Source of the DNA: CAKSQL01 sp045606465
Lineage (GTDB): Bacteria > Bacillota > Clostridia > UBA1381
Direction: 5' to 3'
Assembly (NCBI GenBank): GCA_045606465.1
Contig: JAZURZ010000078.1
Coordinates: 1 to 16,358, forward strand
Length of the DNA stretch: 16,358 nucleotides
Shown here: positions 1 through 7,201 of the stretch, piece after piece
Position numbering within the stretch: the first letter of the stretch is position 1
How the letters are laid out: each line of letters opens with the position of its first letter
The notes under the pieces: model-generated
Told to the model about the DNA's origin: nothing
Databases searched by the model: none
Seen by the model: only the letters and a program-made list of their open reading frames with translations
Program-made: the position numbers and the translations under genes

Positions 1-85
1 TTACAATAATTATATCACAAAAAATCGCCTAAATCAAGCTTTTATCTGTACAAAATAACATATGCATAAAATTTTTTTAAAGCTA

Positions 86-130
86 TTGAAAATGGAGTAA
101 TAATAGTGTATAATATGTATAAATATACAT
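86..130 (+). promoter_or_regulatory. Promoter with overlapping ARG-box-like palindrome, upstream of nadK-argR-recN
   Basis: The sequence shows TTGAAA at 86-91, a 17-base spacer and TATAAT at 109-114, a good sigma-A promoter. Directly after the -10 lies a perfect palindrome, ATGTATA (115-121), two bases, TATACAT (124-130), covering the expected transcription start. Its core TGTAT-AAAT-ATACA differs from the classical ARG box TGAAT-N4-ATTCA by one symmetric substitution per half. Because argR is the second gene downstream, autoregulation by ArgR is a reasonable inference. The rest of 1-178 shows no gene I can support. Confidence 0.6.
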
Positions 131-178
131 TTTTTGTAATCTATCCGTGAATTGATAAATTTGAAAGGAAGAAAGAAT

Positions 179-1012
179 ATGAAAATAGCGCTCATTCCTA
201 ATAAAACAAAGGACAAAGAGTTTGAAGTAACAAAAAAACTTGTTGATATATTAAAGGAAAAGGCAACAATTTACATGGATAAAGCTTATGATAGCTGTGA
301 TTTTTGTGCCATTTTTTTAGATGACACAATGTATGATGAGGTGGATGCAGTCATTGTTTTAGGTGGTGACGGGACTATTTTGCAGGTGGCAAAGCAGTGC
401 GCAATGCGAAAAATTCCTGTTATGGGAATAAATCTTGGACGCATAGGATTTATGACCGAAGTAGAGGTTTGCGAAATCAAAAATGCAGTAAATAAACTTT
501 TGTCGGGGGATTATATAATTGAAGAACGAATGATGATGAAGATAAGCATCATAGCCAATGAGGAAAAAATTGCTGAGTATCATGCCTTAAATGATGCGGT
601 TATTTCAAAACAGCATGCAGAAATGATAGCGGTGAAACTCTATCGTGAGGAAGAAAAAATAAATGCCTATATGGCAGACGGAGTAATTATATCAACACCC
701 ACGGGCTCGACGGGATATTCTTTGTCGGCAGGAGGACCTGTGGCAGACCCCACAACCGAGCTTTTTATAGCAACACCAATGTGTGCACATTCTCTTTCTG
801 CAAGGTCGGCAATTCTTGCGTCTGAAAAAAAGGTGAGCTTAATGCTTTCTAGTGAAGGAAGTCACAATGCAAATTTAACTGTAGATGGCAAAATAATGAA
901 AAATATTACTTATGGCGAAAAAATTGAGATAACAAAAGCAAAAGAAAAGCTCAAGCTTATAAAGATGGGAACTCAATCATTTTATGATGTTCTGACTAAA
1001 AAGCTGTCGTAA
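179..1012 (+). CDS. nadK: NAD kinase (ATP-NAD kinase, NadK/PpnK)
   Basis: Phosphorylates NAD to NADP in the cytosol, the only de novo source of NADP. The 277-residue product has the family hallmarks in order: GGDGT at residues 62-66 (nucleotide and catalytic loop), GINLGRIGF at about 83-91, ALND at 136-139 and the TPTGSTGYSLSAGGP segment at 173-187 that binds NAD. Length is typical for bacterial NadK. I chose the ATG at 179 because a purine-rich GAAAGGAAGAAAG lies just upstream and the protein then starts MKIALIPN, as in relatives; an in-frame TTG at 152 would add nine residues without better support. It is first of a run with argR and recN, an order common in Clostridia, and is probably transcribed from the promoter at 86-114. 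Confidence 0.95.
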   Translation: MKIALIPNKTKDKEFEVTKKLVDILKEKATIYMDKAYDSCDFCAIFLDDTMYDEVDAVIVLGGDGTILQVAKQCAMRKIPVMGINLGRIGFMTEVEVCEIKNAVNKLLSGDYIIEERMMMKISIIANEEKIAEYHALNDAVISKQHAEMIAVKLYREEEKINAYMADGVIISTPTGSTGYSLSAGGPVADPTTELFIATPMCAHSLSARSAILASEKKVSLMLSSEGSHNANLTVDGKIMKNITYGEKIEITKAKEKLKLIKMGTQSFYDVLTKKLS

Positions 1013-1035
1013 TTTGTGAAAGGCTGGTAAATAAA

Positions 1036-1488
1036 ATGAAACAAAAAAGACACTCAAGAATTTTGAGAATAATAAAGGAAAAGGACATAAAAACACAAGA
1101 ACAGCTCACAAAGGCTCTAAGAGACGATGGCTTTTGTGTGACTCAGGCGACGGTTTCAAGGGACATAAAGGAGCTTAGCCTTGTAAAGGTTCCATCAAGT
1201 GAAGGCGGTTATAAATATGCTTTTGCAAATCGTGCAAGAAGCGAGTCGTCCCAGCATCTTAATATTTTTTCAAAGGTTGTAACAAGTGTGGATTATGCAA
1301 TGCACACAATTGTTATAAAAACCTATGCAGGCATGGCGCCTGCAGTTGCGGCGTCTCTTGACAGCATAATTGGTCAGGAAATTTTAGGAAGTGTTGCAGG
1401 TGATGACACAATACTTGTAATATGTGAAAACCCGCAGGAGGCAGAGTCCCTTTGCAAGCGGCTTAAAAAAATGCTCGGAGGAAAATAG
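1036..1488 (+). CDS. argR: Arginine repressor ArgR
   Basis: Hexameric, arginine-sensing transcription factor controlling arginine synthesis and catabolism. The 150-residue product has the normal family length. The N-terminal half is a winged helix-turn-helix with the recognition region QATVSRDIKELSLVKV at about residues 37-52. After a linker, the C-terminal oligomerisation and arginine-binding domain shows GMAPAVAASLD at about 99-109 and GSVAGDDTILVI at about 118-129; the GDDT acidic pair contacts arginine in characterised homologues. The gene starts 23 bases after nadK and its stop lies one base before the recN start, so the three are likely cotranscribed. Pairing of argR with recN is common in Firmicutes. 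The palindrome at the operon promoter resembles an ARG box, so autoregulation is plausible. Confidence 0.95.
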   Translation: MKQKRHSRILRIIKEKDIKTQEQLTKALRDDGFCVTQATVSRDIKELSLVKVPSSEGGYKYAFANRARSESSQHLNIFSKVVTSVDYAMHTIVIKTYAGMAPAVAASLDSIIGQEILGSVAGDDTILVICENPQEAESLCKRLKKMLGGK

Positions 1489-1489
1489 T

Positions 1490-3154
1490 ATGCTGCTTAG
1501 TCTTGATATAAAAAATGCTGCATTGATAGAACACCTTTGTCTTGAAATAAGTGATGGTCTTACTGTGCTTACAGGTGAAACAGGTGCAGGAAAATCGGTG
1601 ATAATTGACACAATAAATATGATTTTAGGGGCAAGAACCAGCAAAGCCTTAGTGCGCTATGGCGAAAAAAAGGCAGTTTTGCAGGCGGCTTTTTATGTTG
1701 AAAATTCAAATTTTTTAGAGGAATATGGAATAGATGCAGAAGATAATATGATAATTATAACACGTGAAATCTATTCTGATGGCAAGAGCATATGCCGCAT
1801 AAATGGTGTAATAACTCCTCAGAATATTGTAAGGGAGATAACAGGAGAGCTTATAAATATTCATGGTCAGCATGACAGTCAGGCACTTTTAAACCCTGCA
1901 ACGCACATAAAATTTTTAGACAGCTATGCAAAAAATACCGAGCTTTTGTCTGATTATGAAAGAATTTATAATAAGAAAAAGGAAATTGAATATCTTATAG
2001 CAGACCTTGAATGTGACGAGGAGGAAAAACAAAGAAAATCCGAGCTTTTAGAGTATCAGATTGAAGAAATTTCAAAAGCGTCAATAAGGGTGGGAGAAAA
2101 GGAGGAGCTTTCAGAACAAAGGCTTTTAATAGGAAACGCCGAGAAAATTTCTCTTTCCTTAAATGAGGCTTACGAGGCTTTGTATAATGCTGAAAATTCA
2201 GCATATGACGCTGTGAGTCGTGCATCTTCTTCGGTTATGAAAATACAAGACTTTGATCAACGCTTTTTGGATATTTCCCAAAAGCTATCAGAAATAGGCT
2301 ATTCGCTTGAAGACATTTCCCATGAAATTTATGATATTTCATCTAAAACTGAATATGACGAAAAAACATTAAATGATATAGAAGAAAGACTTGATTGTAT
2401 AAATAAATTAGAAAGAAAATATGGCGGAACAGAAGAAAAGGTGTTGGAATTTTTAGAAAAAGCAAAAGATGAGCTTTCAAAAATAACCAACGCTGACGAG
2501 GAAAGACAAAGACTTTTTGGCGAGCTTTCTTTGGTTTTGAAAGAATTGTCAGAATGTGCAAAGCGTCTTAGTGAAAAAAGAAAAGAAGCTGCAAAAATTT
2601 TAAGCAAAGAGATAGAAAATGAGCTTTTTGAACTGGACATGCCAAAAGCAAAATTTAGCATATTAATAGAGCCGCTTGAGGATTTTTCGAAAAATGGAGC
2701 GGACAGGGTGGAGTTTTTAATAAGTCCCAATATGGGAGAGCCTGAAAAACCACTTTTTAAAATTGCATCGGGGGGCGAACTTTCAAGAGTTATGCTTGCC
2801 ATAAAAGGGATACTTGCCTCCTATGATGGGACCGATACCTTGATTTTCGACGAAATTGACACAGGCGTATCGGGAAGTGCAGCAAAAAAAATCGCACAAA
2901 AACTTGCGGTGCTTGGAGAAAAAAAGCAGGTTATATGCGTGACGCATTTGCCTCAGCTTGCGGCTGCTGCGGACAATCATTATTTGATAAAAAAGATTGA
3001 AGAAAAAGAAAGAACTCTTACCACTGCCAGCATTCTTTTCAAGGAGGAAAGAATAGAGGAGATTGCAAGAATTACAGATGGTGAAAATCCCACTCCTGCC
3101 TCAAAGGAGCACGCAAGGCAAATGATTGAGGAGTATAAAAATATTAAAGCATGA
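1490..3154 (+). CDS. recN: DNA repair protein RecN (SMC-like ATPase)
   Basis: SMC-like ATPase that acts early in double-strand break repair, tethering DNA ends and working with RecA. The 554-residue product shows Walker A GETGAGKS at residues 29-36, a long charged coiled-coil-forming middle (about 155-370), the ABC signature SGGELSRVMLAIK from residue 427, and Walker B IFDEIDTGVSG with DEID at 454-457, followed by the CVTHLPQLAA segment. The ATG at 1490 sits right behind GGAGGAAAATAGT, whose GGAGG lies within the end of argR; an earlier in-frame ATG at 1424 lies inside argR and would add 22 residues not seen in the family. In sporulating Firmicutes recN is commonly followed by spoIVB and spo0A; here an RseC-like gene follows 12 bases later. 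Confidence 0.95.
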   Translation: MLLSLDIKNAALIEHLCLEISDGLTVLTGETGAGKSVIIDTINMILGARTSKALVRYGEKKAVLQAAFYVENSNFLEEYGIDAEDNMIIITREIYSDGKSICRINGVITPQNIVREITGELINIHGQHDSQALLNPATHIKFLDSYAKNTELLSDYERIYNKKKEIEYLIADLECDEEEKQRKSELLEYQIEEISKASIRVGEKEELSEQRLLIGNAEKISLSLNEAYEALYNAENSAYDAVSRASSSVMKIQDFDQRFLDISQKLSEIGYSLEDISHEIYDISSKTEYDEKTLNDIEERLDCINKLERKYGGTEEKVLEFLEKAKDELSKITNADEERQRLFGELSLVLKELSECAKRLSEKRKEAAKILSKEIENELFELDMPKAKFSILIEPLEDFSKNGADRVEFLISPNMGEPEKPLFKIASGGELSRVMLAIKGILASYDGTDTLIFDEIDTGVSGSAAKKIAQKLAVLGEKKQVICVTHLPQLAAAADNHYLIKKIEEKERTLTTASILFKEERIEEIARITDGENPTPASKEHARQMIEEYKNIKA

Positions 3155-3166
3155 GAGGAAAAATTA

Positions 3167-3577
3167 ATGATATATGAAAAGGGCGAGGTAGTTTCCGAAG
3201 AAGGAGAGTTTGTGAGGGTAAGAATATATCGTGAGTCTGCATGCGGAGGGAATTGTGCCGACTGCGGAGGCTGCGGTAAAAAAGAGCATATAGTTTATGC
3301 AAAAAATCCATCGGGCGCAAAAAAAGGCGACCGAGTAAGGGTTCTTATGCATAAAAATAAGATTTTAAAGGCTGCATTTTTAGCATATATATTTCCTCTT
3401 TTTGCGTTAATTGCAGGCTATTGTGCCATATATGCTATTACAAAAAAAGAATTAATTTCTGCTTTTTTATCCCTTGTAATTATGATTTTTTCTTTTGTAA
3501 TTCTTCATTTTTATGATAAAAAGGTGCAGGATAAATACAGACCTGTTGCACAAAAGGAATTAAAAGAGGAAAAATAA
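3167..3577 (+). CDS. RseC/MucC-like Cys-rich small membrane protein
   Basis: A 136-residue protein of the RseC family, whose founding members act in SoxR reduction and sigma-E control in proteobacteria; its job in Clostridia is not established. The soluble N-terminal part carries Cys 26, 30, 33 and 36 in CGGNCADCGGCG, a spacing suited to an Fe-S cluster or redox chemistry. Two membrane segments follow (about residues 67-90 and 95-115), and the tail is rich in Lys and Glu. The start has GAGAGG ten bases upstream. It lies 12 bases after recN, so it probably belongs to that operon. Family assignment rests on the Cys pattern before paired membrane helices, length and a short N-terminal beta-rich region; the function is inference only. 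Confidence 0.75.
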   Translation: MIYEKGEVVSEEGEFVRVRIYRESACGGNCADCGGCGKKEHIVYAKNPSGAKKGDRVRVLMHKNKILKAAFLAYIFPLFALIAGYCAIYAITKKELISAFLSLVIMIFSFVILHFYDKKVQDKYRPVAQKELKEEK

Positions 3578-3609
3578 GCAGATTTTGAGGATTTTTCATT
3601 CATTTCCTC

Positions 3610-3638
3610 TTGAAAAAAATAAAAATATATGATATACT
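3610..3638 (+). promoter_or_regulatory. Sigma-A promoter upstream of the P-loop ATPase and oxidoreductase genes
   Basis: TTGAAA at 3610-3615, a 17-base spacer and TATACT at 3633-3638, with TGA directly before the -10 giving an extended -10 element. It lies about 75 bases before the ATPase start and separates this unit from the recN operon. No clear intrinsic terminator precedes it; a GAGGA/TCCTC inverted repeat at about 3587-3610 lacks a following U-run. Confidence 0.6.
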
Positions 3639-3713
3639 GATAAGAAGCCAATAAATAAAAACGTTTTTCAAAAGAAAGTTTAAAAAAAAATGCCTTGGAG
3701 GGAGATAGAAAAA

Positions 3714-4382
3714 ATGGGCCTGGAATTTCACATTTTTACGGGGCATTTCGGAAGCGGAAAAACCGAAGTGGCATTGAATTTTGCTAAAAAAAATGCTCGT
3801 GCAGGGAAAAAAGTGACTATAGTGGATTTGGATATTGTAAATCCATATTTTCGCACAGCCGATGCAAAAAAAATCTTAGAGGAAAACTCTATAAAATTAA
3901 TAGCTTCGGAATTTGCAACATCAAATCTTGATATGCCTACGGTTGCGCCTGAGGTGATGAGCGCGTTTTGTGCGTCTGATGGCGTGGTAATTTTTGATGT
4001 GGGCGGCGATGAAGATGGTGCCTATGCTCTTGGACAATATAACAGATTTTTTGAAAATAAAAATTATAAAATGTATCTTGTGGTAAACACCAAGCGCCCT
4101 ATGACCAAAACTGCAGAGGAGCTTGTGGATATGGCAAGAGCAATTGAATATGCTTCAAGACTTTCCTTTACAGGAATTGTGAATAACACAAACCTTGGCA
4201 AAATAACTGATGAAGATACGCTTTTGTCTGACTATGACCAGATAAAAAAATTAAGCCAAACAACAAAAATTCCAATAGTTATGCAAAGCGGGCTTCCTCA
4301 TGCTTTGAAAAAATTGCCAAAAGAGCTTAGTAGTATGGCATTTGACATGGAAATTATGATAAATATGCCATGGCAGATGTAG
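3714..4382 (+). CDS. P-loop ATPase of the CobQ/CobB/MinD/ParA-like fold, function unknown
   Basis: A 222-residue soluble nucleotide-binding protein. Visible motifs are a P-loop GHFGSGKT at residues 10-17, IVDLDIVNPYFRT at about 36-48 (resembling the first switch region of MinD/SIMIBI ATPases), FDVGGDEDGA at about 94-103 in the place of Walker B and switch II, VVNTKRP at about 123-129 and IVNNTNLG at about 155-162, a likely base-recognition loop. The P-loop lacks the early lysine of true deviant Walker A ParA/MinD proteins. I chose the ATG at 3714 because GGAGGGAG ends nine bases before it; the ATG at 3690 has no such site. It lies 127 bases before the four oxidoreductase subunits, on the same strand and apparently under the promoter at 3610-3638. 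A role in assembling or regulating that enzyme is inference from position. Confidence 0.7.
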   Translation: MGLEFHIFTGHFGSGKTEVALNFAKKNARAGKKVTIVDLDIVNPYFRTADAKKILEENSIKLIASEFATSNLDMPTVAPEVMSAFCASDGVVIFDVGGDEDGAYALGQYNRFFENKNYKMYLVVNTKRPMTKTAEELVDMARAIEYASRLSFTGIVNNTNLGKITDEDTLLSDYDQIKKLSQTTKIPIVMQSGLPHALKKLPKELSSMAFDMEIMINMPWQM

Positions 4383-4407
4383 AATATACTTTAAACAAAA
4401 GTCGAGT

Positions 4408-4475
4408 TTTGCAAAAAAAGTGTTTATTTGCCTTTTTGCAAACAAAAAAGCGTCTTTACTTTAAAAGAGCGCTTT
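4408..4475 (+). other. Two tandem hairpins between the ATPase gene and the delta subunit gene
   Basis: TTTGCAAAAA at 4408-4417 is the exact reverse complement of TTTTTGCAAA at 4433-4442. A second stem pairs AAAGCG-TCTTT (4447-4457) with AAAGA-GCGCTTT (4464-4475), with one bulged base. The second is followed only by TTTAAAATTT-like sequence, not a clean U-run, so it would be at best a weak terminator. I see no convincing promoter here. The hairpins may be an mRNA processing or stability site that lets the enzyme subunits be expressed differently from the ATPase. Confidence 0.35.
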
Positions 4476-4509
4476 AAAATTTCATAAACAAGGGAGGATT
4501 TTAATTTCT

Positions 4510-4722
4510 ATGAACAGAGTAACATTCAGAGAGGACAGATGTAAGGGCTGTGAGCTTTGTGTTTCGGCTTGTCCTAAAAAGATTATACATATTGCCCAGG
4601 ATCGATTGAATGCAAAGGGCTTTAAGCCTGCCGAGGTTACTGAGCAGGAAAAATGTATTGCTTGCGCTTTTTGTGCGACAATATGTCCCGATTTGGTTAT
4701 CGAAGTGGAAAAGGATATTTAA
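4510..4722 (+). CDS. 2-oxoacid:ferredoxin oxidoreductase, delta subunit (2x[4Fe-4S] ferredoxin type)
   Basis: The electron-transfer subunit of a four-subunit 2-oxoacid oxidoreductase: it passes electrons from the thiamine-containing catalytic part to free ferredoxin. The 70-residue product carries two complete CxxCxxCxxxCP motifs, Cys 11, 14, 17, 21 and Cys 49, 52, 55, 59, for two [4Fe-4S] clusters. AAGGGAGG lies about 10 bases before the start. The alpha, beta and gamma genes follow directly. The order delta-alpha-beta-gamma is typical of VOR/KOR-type enzymes in Clostridia. On its own it could be called a generic bacterial ferredoxin; the neighbours settle its identity. Confidence 0.9.
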   Translation: MNRVTFREDRCKGCELCVSACPKKIIHIAQDRLNAKGFKPAEVTEQEKCIACAFCATICPDLVIEVEKDI

Positions 4723-4783
4723 CAGGGCAATATGTATTTTGCAATTGCCTGCTATATAAAACCATGAAAGGAATGAAAAAATA

Positions 4784-5854
4784 GTGAGTGAAAAGGTTTT
4801 AATGAAGGGAAATGAAGCCATAGGCGAGGCTGCAATCCGCTCGGGATGTCGTCACTTTTTCGGCTATCCCATTACTCCGCAGACCGAGCTTTCGGCGTAT
4901 ATGGCAAAGAAGATGCCTAAAATAGACGGCGTATTTTTGCAAGCAGAAAGTGAGGTTGCTGCAATAAATATGGTATATGGTGCCGCAGGTGCGGGCGCAA
5001 GGGTTATGACCAGTTCTTCAAGCCCCGGTATCAGCTTAAAAGCAGAGGGAATTTCTTACATAGCAGGAGCAGACCTTCCTTGTGTTATAGTTGACATTGT
5101 AAGAGGAGGCCCCGGACTTGGCGGAATTCAGCCAGCTCAGTCTGATTATTTTCAGGCAACACGTGGCGGCGGCCATGGCGACTATCATTTAATAGTTTTG
5201 GCACCTAACTCGGTTCAGGAAATTGTTTCCTTAACAGCCGATGCTTTTAATCTTGCCGATGAATATCGTGTGCCTGTAATGATTTTGGGAGACGGTACCC
5301 TCGGACAGATGATGGAGCCGGTTGATTTTGATTCGGTTCCTGCACCTGTAAACTCAAACAAGGATTGGGCAACTGTGGGAACAGAATTAAAGCGTGAGCA
5401 TAATATTGTAAACTCTCTTTATCTTTCTCCTGAGGCGTTGGAAAAAACCATTCGTGAGCGTGAGGAAAGATATAATATAATAAGAGAAAAGGAAACACGC
5501 TTTGAAGCACATGACATTGAGGATGCAGATATTATAGTATCTGCTTATGGCACTACCAGCCGTGTTGTAGAAACAGCAGTAAAGCAATTAAGAGAGGAAG
5601 GCTACAAGGTAGGAGTTATAAGACCAATAACCCTTTGGCCATTCCCTTATAAGATATTCCAGGAAGCGGCAAAGACTGCAAAGGCGTTTTTGTCGGTAGA
5701 AATGAGTATGGGACAAATGGTTGAGGATATTAAGCTTGCAGTTGAAGGAGCTGCGCCTGTCCATTTCTTTGGAAGAACGGGAGGAATTATTCCTTCTCCG
5801 TCTGAGGTAGTGGCAGAGGTTAAAAAAATTGCGGGAGGAATTAAAAATGACTAA
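4784..5854 (+). CDS. vorB: 2-oxoacid:ferredoxin oxidoreductase, alpha subunit (VorB/KorA-like)
   Basis: Catalytic alpha subunit, contributing part of the active site for oxidative decarboxylation of a 2-oxoacid to acyl-CoA with ferredoxin as electron acceptor. The 356-residue product opens MSEKVLMKGNEAIGEAAI, has the conserved YPITPQTE at residues 28-35, a glycine-rich SSSSPGISLKAEGISYIAGA region, and the RGGPGLGG loop before QPAQSDYFQATRGGGHGDY. It resembles proteins annotated as 3-methyl-2-oxobutanoate dehydrogenase subunit VorB, but KorA (2-oxoglutarate) relatives share these motifs, so substrate is not settled by sequence alone. The start is GTG, preceded by GAAAGGAATG; the next in-frame ATG (residue 7) would drop conserved residues. 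Its last eight bases overlap the beta gene, implying translational coupling. Confidence 0.9.
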   Translation: MSEKVLMKGNEAIGEAAIRSGCRHFFGYPITPQTELSAYMAKKMPKIDGVFLQAESEVAAINMVYGAAGAGARVMTSSSSPGISLKAEGISYIAGADLPCVIVDIVRGGPGLGGIQPAQSDYFQATRGGGHGDYHLIVLAPNSVQEIVSLTADAFNLADEYRVPVMILGDGTLGQMMEPVDFDSVPAPVNSNKDWATVGTELKREHNIVNSLYLSPEALEKTIREREERYNIIREKETRFEAHDIEDADIIVSAYGTTSRVVETAVKQLREEGYKVGVIRPITLWPFPYKIFQEAAKTAKAFLSVEMSMGQMVEDIKLAVEGAAPVHFFGRTGGIIPSPSEVVAEVKKIAGGIKND

Positions 5855-6584
5855 GGTATTTCAAAAGCCGCATGCACTTACAGATGTTCCCTTTCACTAT
5901 TGCCCGGGTTGTACCCATGGAATATGCCACAGATTGGTTGCAGAGGTACTTGACGAGCTGGGAATAGAGGGAAAAACTATCGGTGTTGCACCCGTTGGTT
6001 GTGCAGTAATGGCATATGACTATTTTAATTGCGATATGCAGGAGGCAGCACATGGCAGAGCGCCTGCAGTTGCTACAGGAATAAAGAGAGTTCATCCTGA
6101 TAAGGTTGTGTTTACATATCAGGGTGATGGTGACCTTGCGGCAATTGGAACAGCTGAAACTGTCCACGCAGCAGCAAGAGGCGAAAACATTACAATAATA
6201 TTCATTAATAATACAATTTATGGAATGACCGGCGGTCAGATGGCACCTACAAGCTTACCCGGACAAATTACCCAGACATCACCCTATGGACGTGACACAA
6301 AAACTCAGGGCTTCCCTGTAAGGGTATCAGAAATGCTTGCAACTTTAGAGGGACCAAGCTATATAGAAAGGGTTGCACTCGATACAGTGCCTAACATTAA
6401 AAAGGCAAAGGCAACAATTAAAAAAGCATTCCAGAATCAGATTGATAAAAAGGGCTTCTCCTTAGTCGAGGTTTTGTCAACCTGTCCCACAAACTGGGGA
6501 CTGTCGCCTGAGGAGGCAATTAAGCGTCTGCAAAATGAAATGATTCCTTATTATCCTTTGGGTGTATATAAGGATATTGATTGA
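5847..6584 (+). CDS. 2-oxoacid:ferredoxin oxidoreductase, beta subunit (thiamine diphosphate-binding)
   Basis: The thiamine diphosphate-binding catalytic subunit. The 245-residue product has the ThDP signature from GDGDLAAIG (GDG at residues 93-95) to INNTIYGMTGGQMAPTS (NN at 121-122). Cys 19 and 22 (YCPGC), 52 (PVGC) and 213 (STCPTNWG) match the four-Cys arrangement that holds the proximal [4Fe-4S] cluster in structurally known oxoacid:ferredoxin oxidoreductases. The ATG at 5847 has GGGAGGA seven bases upstream and overlaps the alpha stop by eight bases; an ATG at 5829 would add six residues and lies within alpha. Works as a complex with alpha, gamma and delta. Often annotated as KorB or VorA-like; the acyl substrate cannot be read directly from these motifs. 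Confidence 0.92.
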   Translation: MTKVFQKPHALTDVPFHYCPGCTHGICHRLVAEVLDELGIEGKTIGVAPVGCAVMAYDYFNCDMQEAAHGRAPAVATGIKRVHPDKVVFTYQGDGDLAAIGTAETVHAAARGENITIIFINNTIYGMTGGQMAPTSLPGQITQTSPYGRDTKTQGFPVRVSEMLATLEGPSYIERVALDTVPNIKKAKATIKKAFQNQIDKKGFSLVEVLSTCPTNWGLSPEEAIKRLQNEMIPYYPLGVYKDID

Positions 6585-6617
6585 TTTTTGCATAAGAGAA
6601 AGGAATGAATGTTAATT

Positions 6618-7151
6618 ATGACAACTAATATTGTTATTACCGGCTTTGGTGGTCAGGGAATTCTGTTCGCAGGTAAAATTTTAGCATATGCTGCTCTTCT
6701 CAAGGGAAAAGAGCTTTCATGGCTACCCTCGTATGGCCCTGAAATGCGTGGCGGAACTGCGAACTGTCATGTTATAATTTCTGATGAGCCGGTCGGTTCA
6801 CCTATTATTCAGGTGCCCGATGTGCTTGTAAGCATGAACAAGCCATCATTGGACAAATTTGAGCAAACTGTAAGAAAAGACGGACATATCATAATAGACT
6901 CAACATTGATAGATCGTAAAGTGGAAAGGGAGGACGTAAAAAGCGTATGCATTGAGGCAACCCAAATTGCCACTGATGCAGGCAAGCGTACCCTTGCAAA
7001 CATGGTAATGCTTGGAGCCCTTGTAAAGGCTACAGGAATTTTCACCCTTGACGAAATAAGAGCAGGAGTGGAAAAAACCACACCGCCTTCAAAACAACAT
7101 CTTGTTGAGCAAAATATGCAAATGATTGAAAAAGGATATAATTGGGCATAA
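6618..7151 (+). CDS. 2-oxoacid:ferredoxin oxidoreductase, gamma subunit
   Basis: Gamma subunit of the same complex, the domain involved in coenzyme A handling and subunit assembly in this superfamily. The 177-residue product begins MTTNIVITGFGGQGILFAGK, with the family GFGGQG loop at residues 9-14, then the SWLPSYGPEMRGGTANCHVIIS segment typical of gamma subunits, and ends without extra domains. Start choice is uncertain: ATG 6618 matches the usual family start and lies 13 bases after AAAGGA, whereas ATG 6609 (three extra residues) lies only four bases after it. The gene follows beta by 33 bases and completes the delta-alpha-beta-gamma set. Confidence 0.9.
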   Translation: MTTNIVITGFGGQGILFAGKILAYAALLKGKELSWLPSYGPEMRGGTANCHVIISDEPVGSPIIQVPDVLVSMNKPSLDKFEQTVRKDGHIIIDSTLIDRKVEREDVKSVCIEATQIATDAGKRTLANMVMLGALVKATGIFTLDEIRAGVEKTTPPSKQHLVEQNMQMIEKGYNWA

Positions 7152-7201
7152 TAGTTGTGATTTTTAAAAATCTCCCTAAAAATAGCAAGGAGGCGAATAA
7201 A

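Noticed and set aside
34..216. Minus-strand 60-residue frame at the left edge
   Set aside because: Rich in Phe, Ile and Tyr as expected of AT-rich noncoding DNA; it covers the nadK promoter and the start of nadK, with no ribosome binding site.
2329..2802. 157-codon minus-strand frame inside recN
   Set aside because: Shadow of recN in the opposite strand; Ser- and Phe-rich composition with no recognisable domain.
3587..3620. Possible terminator after the RseC-like gene
   Set aside because: GAGGA and TCCTC can pair, but the following sequence is A-rich rather than T-rich, so it does not make an intrinsic terminator on the plus strand.
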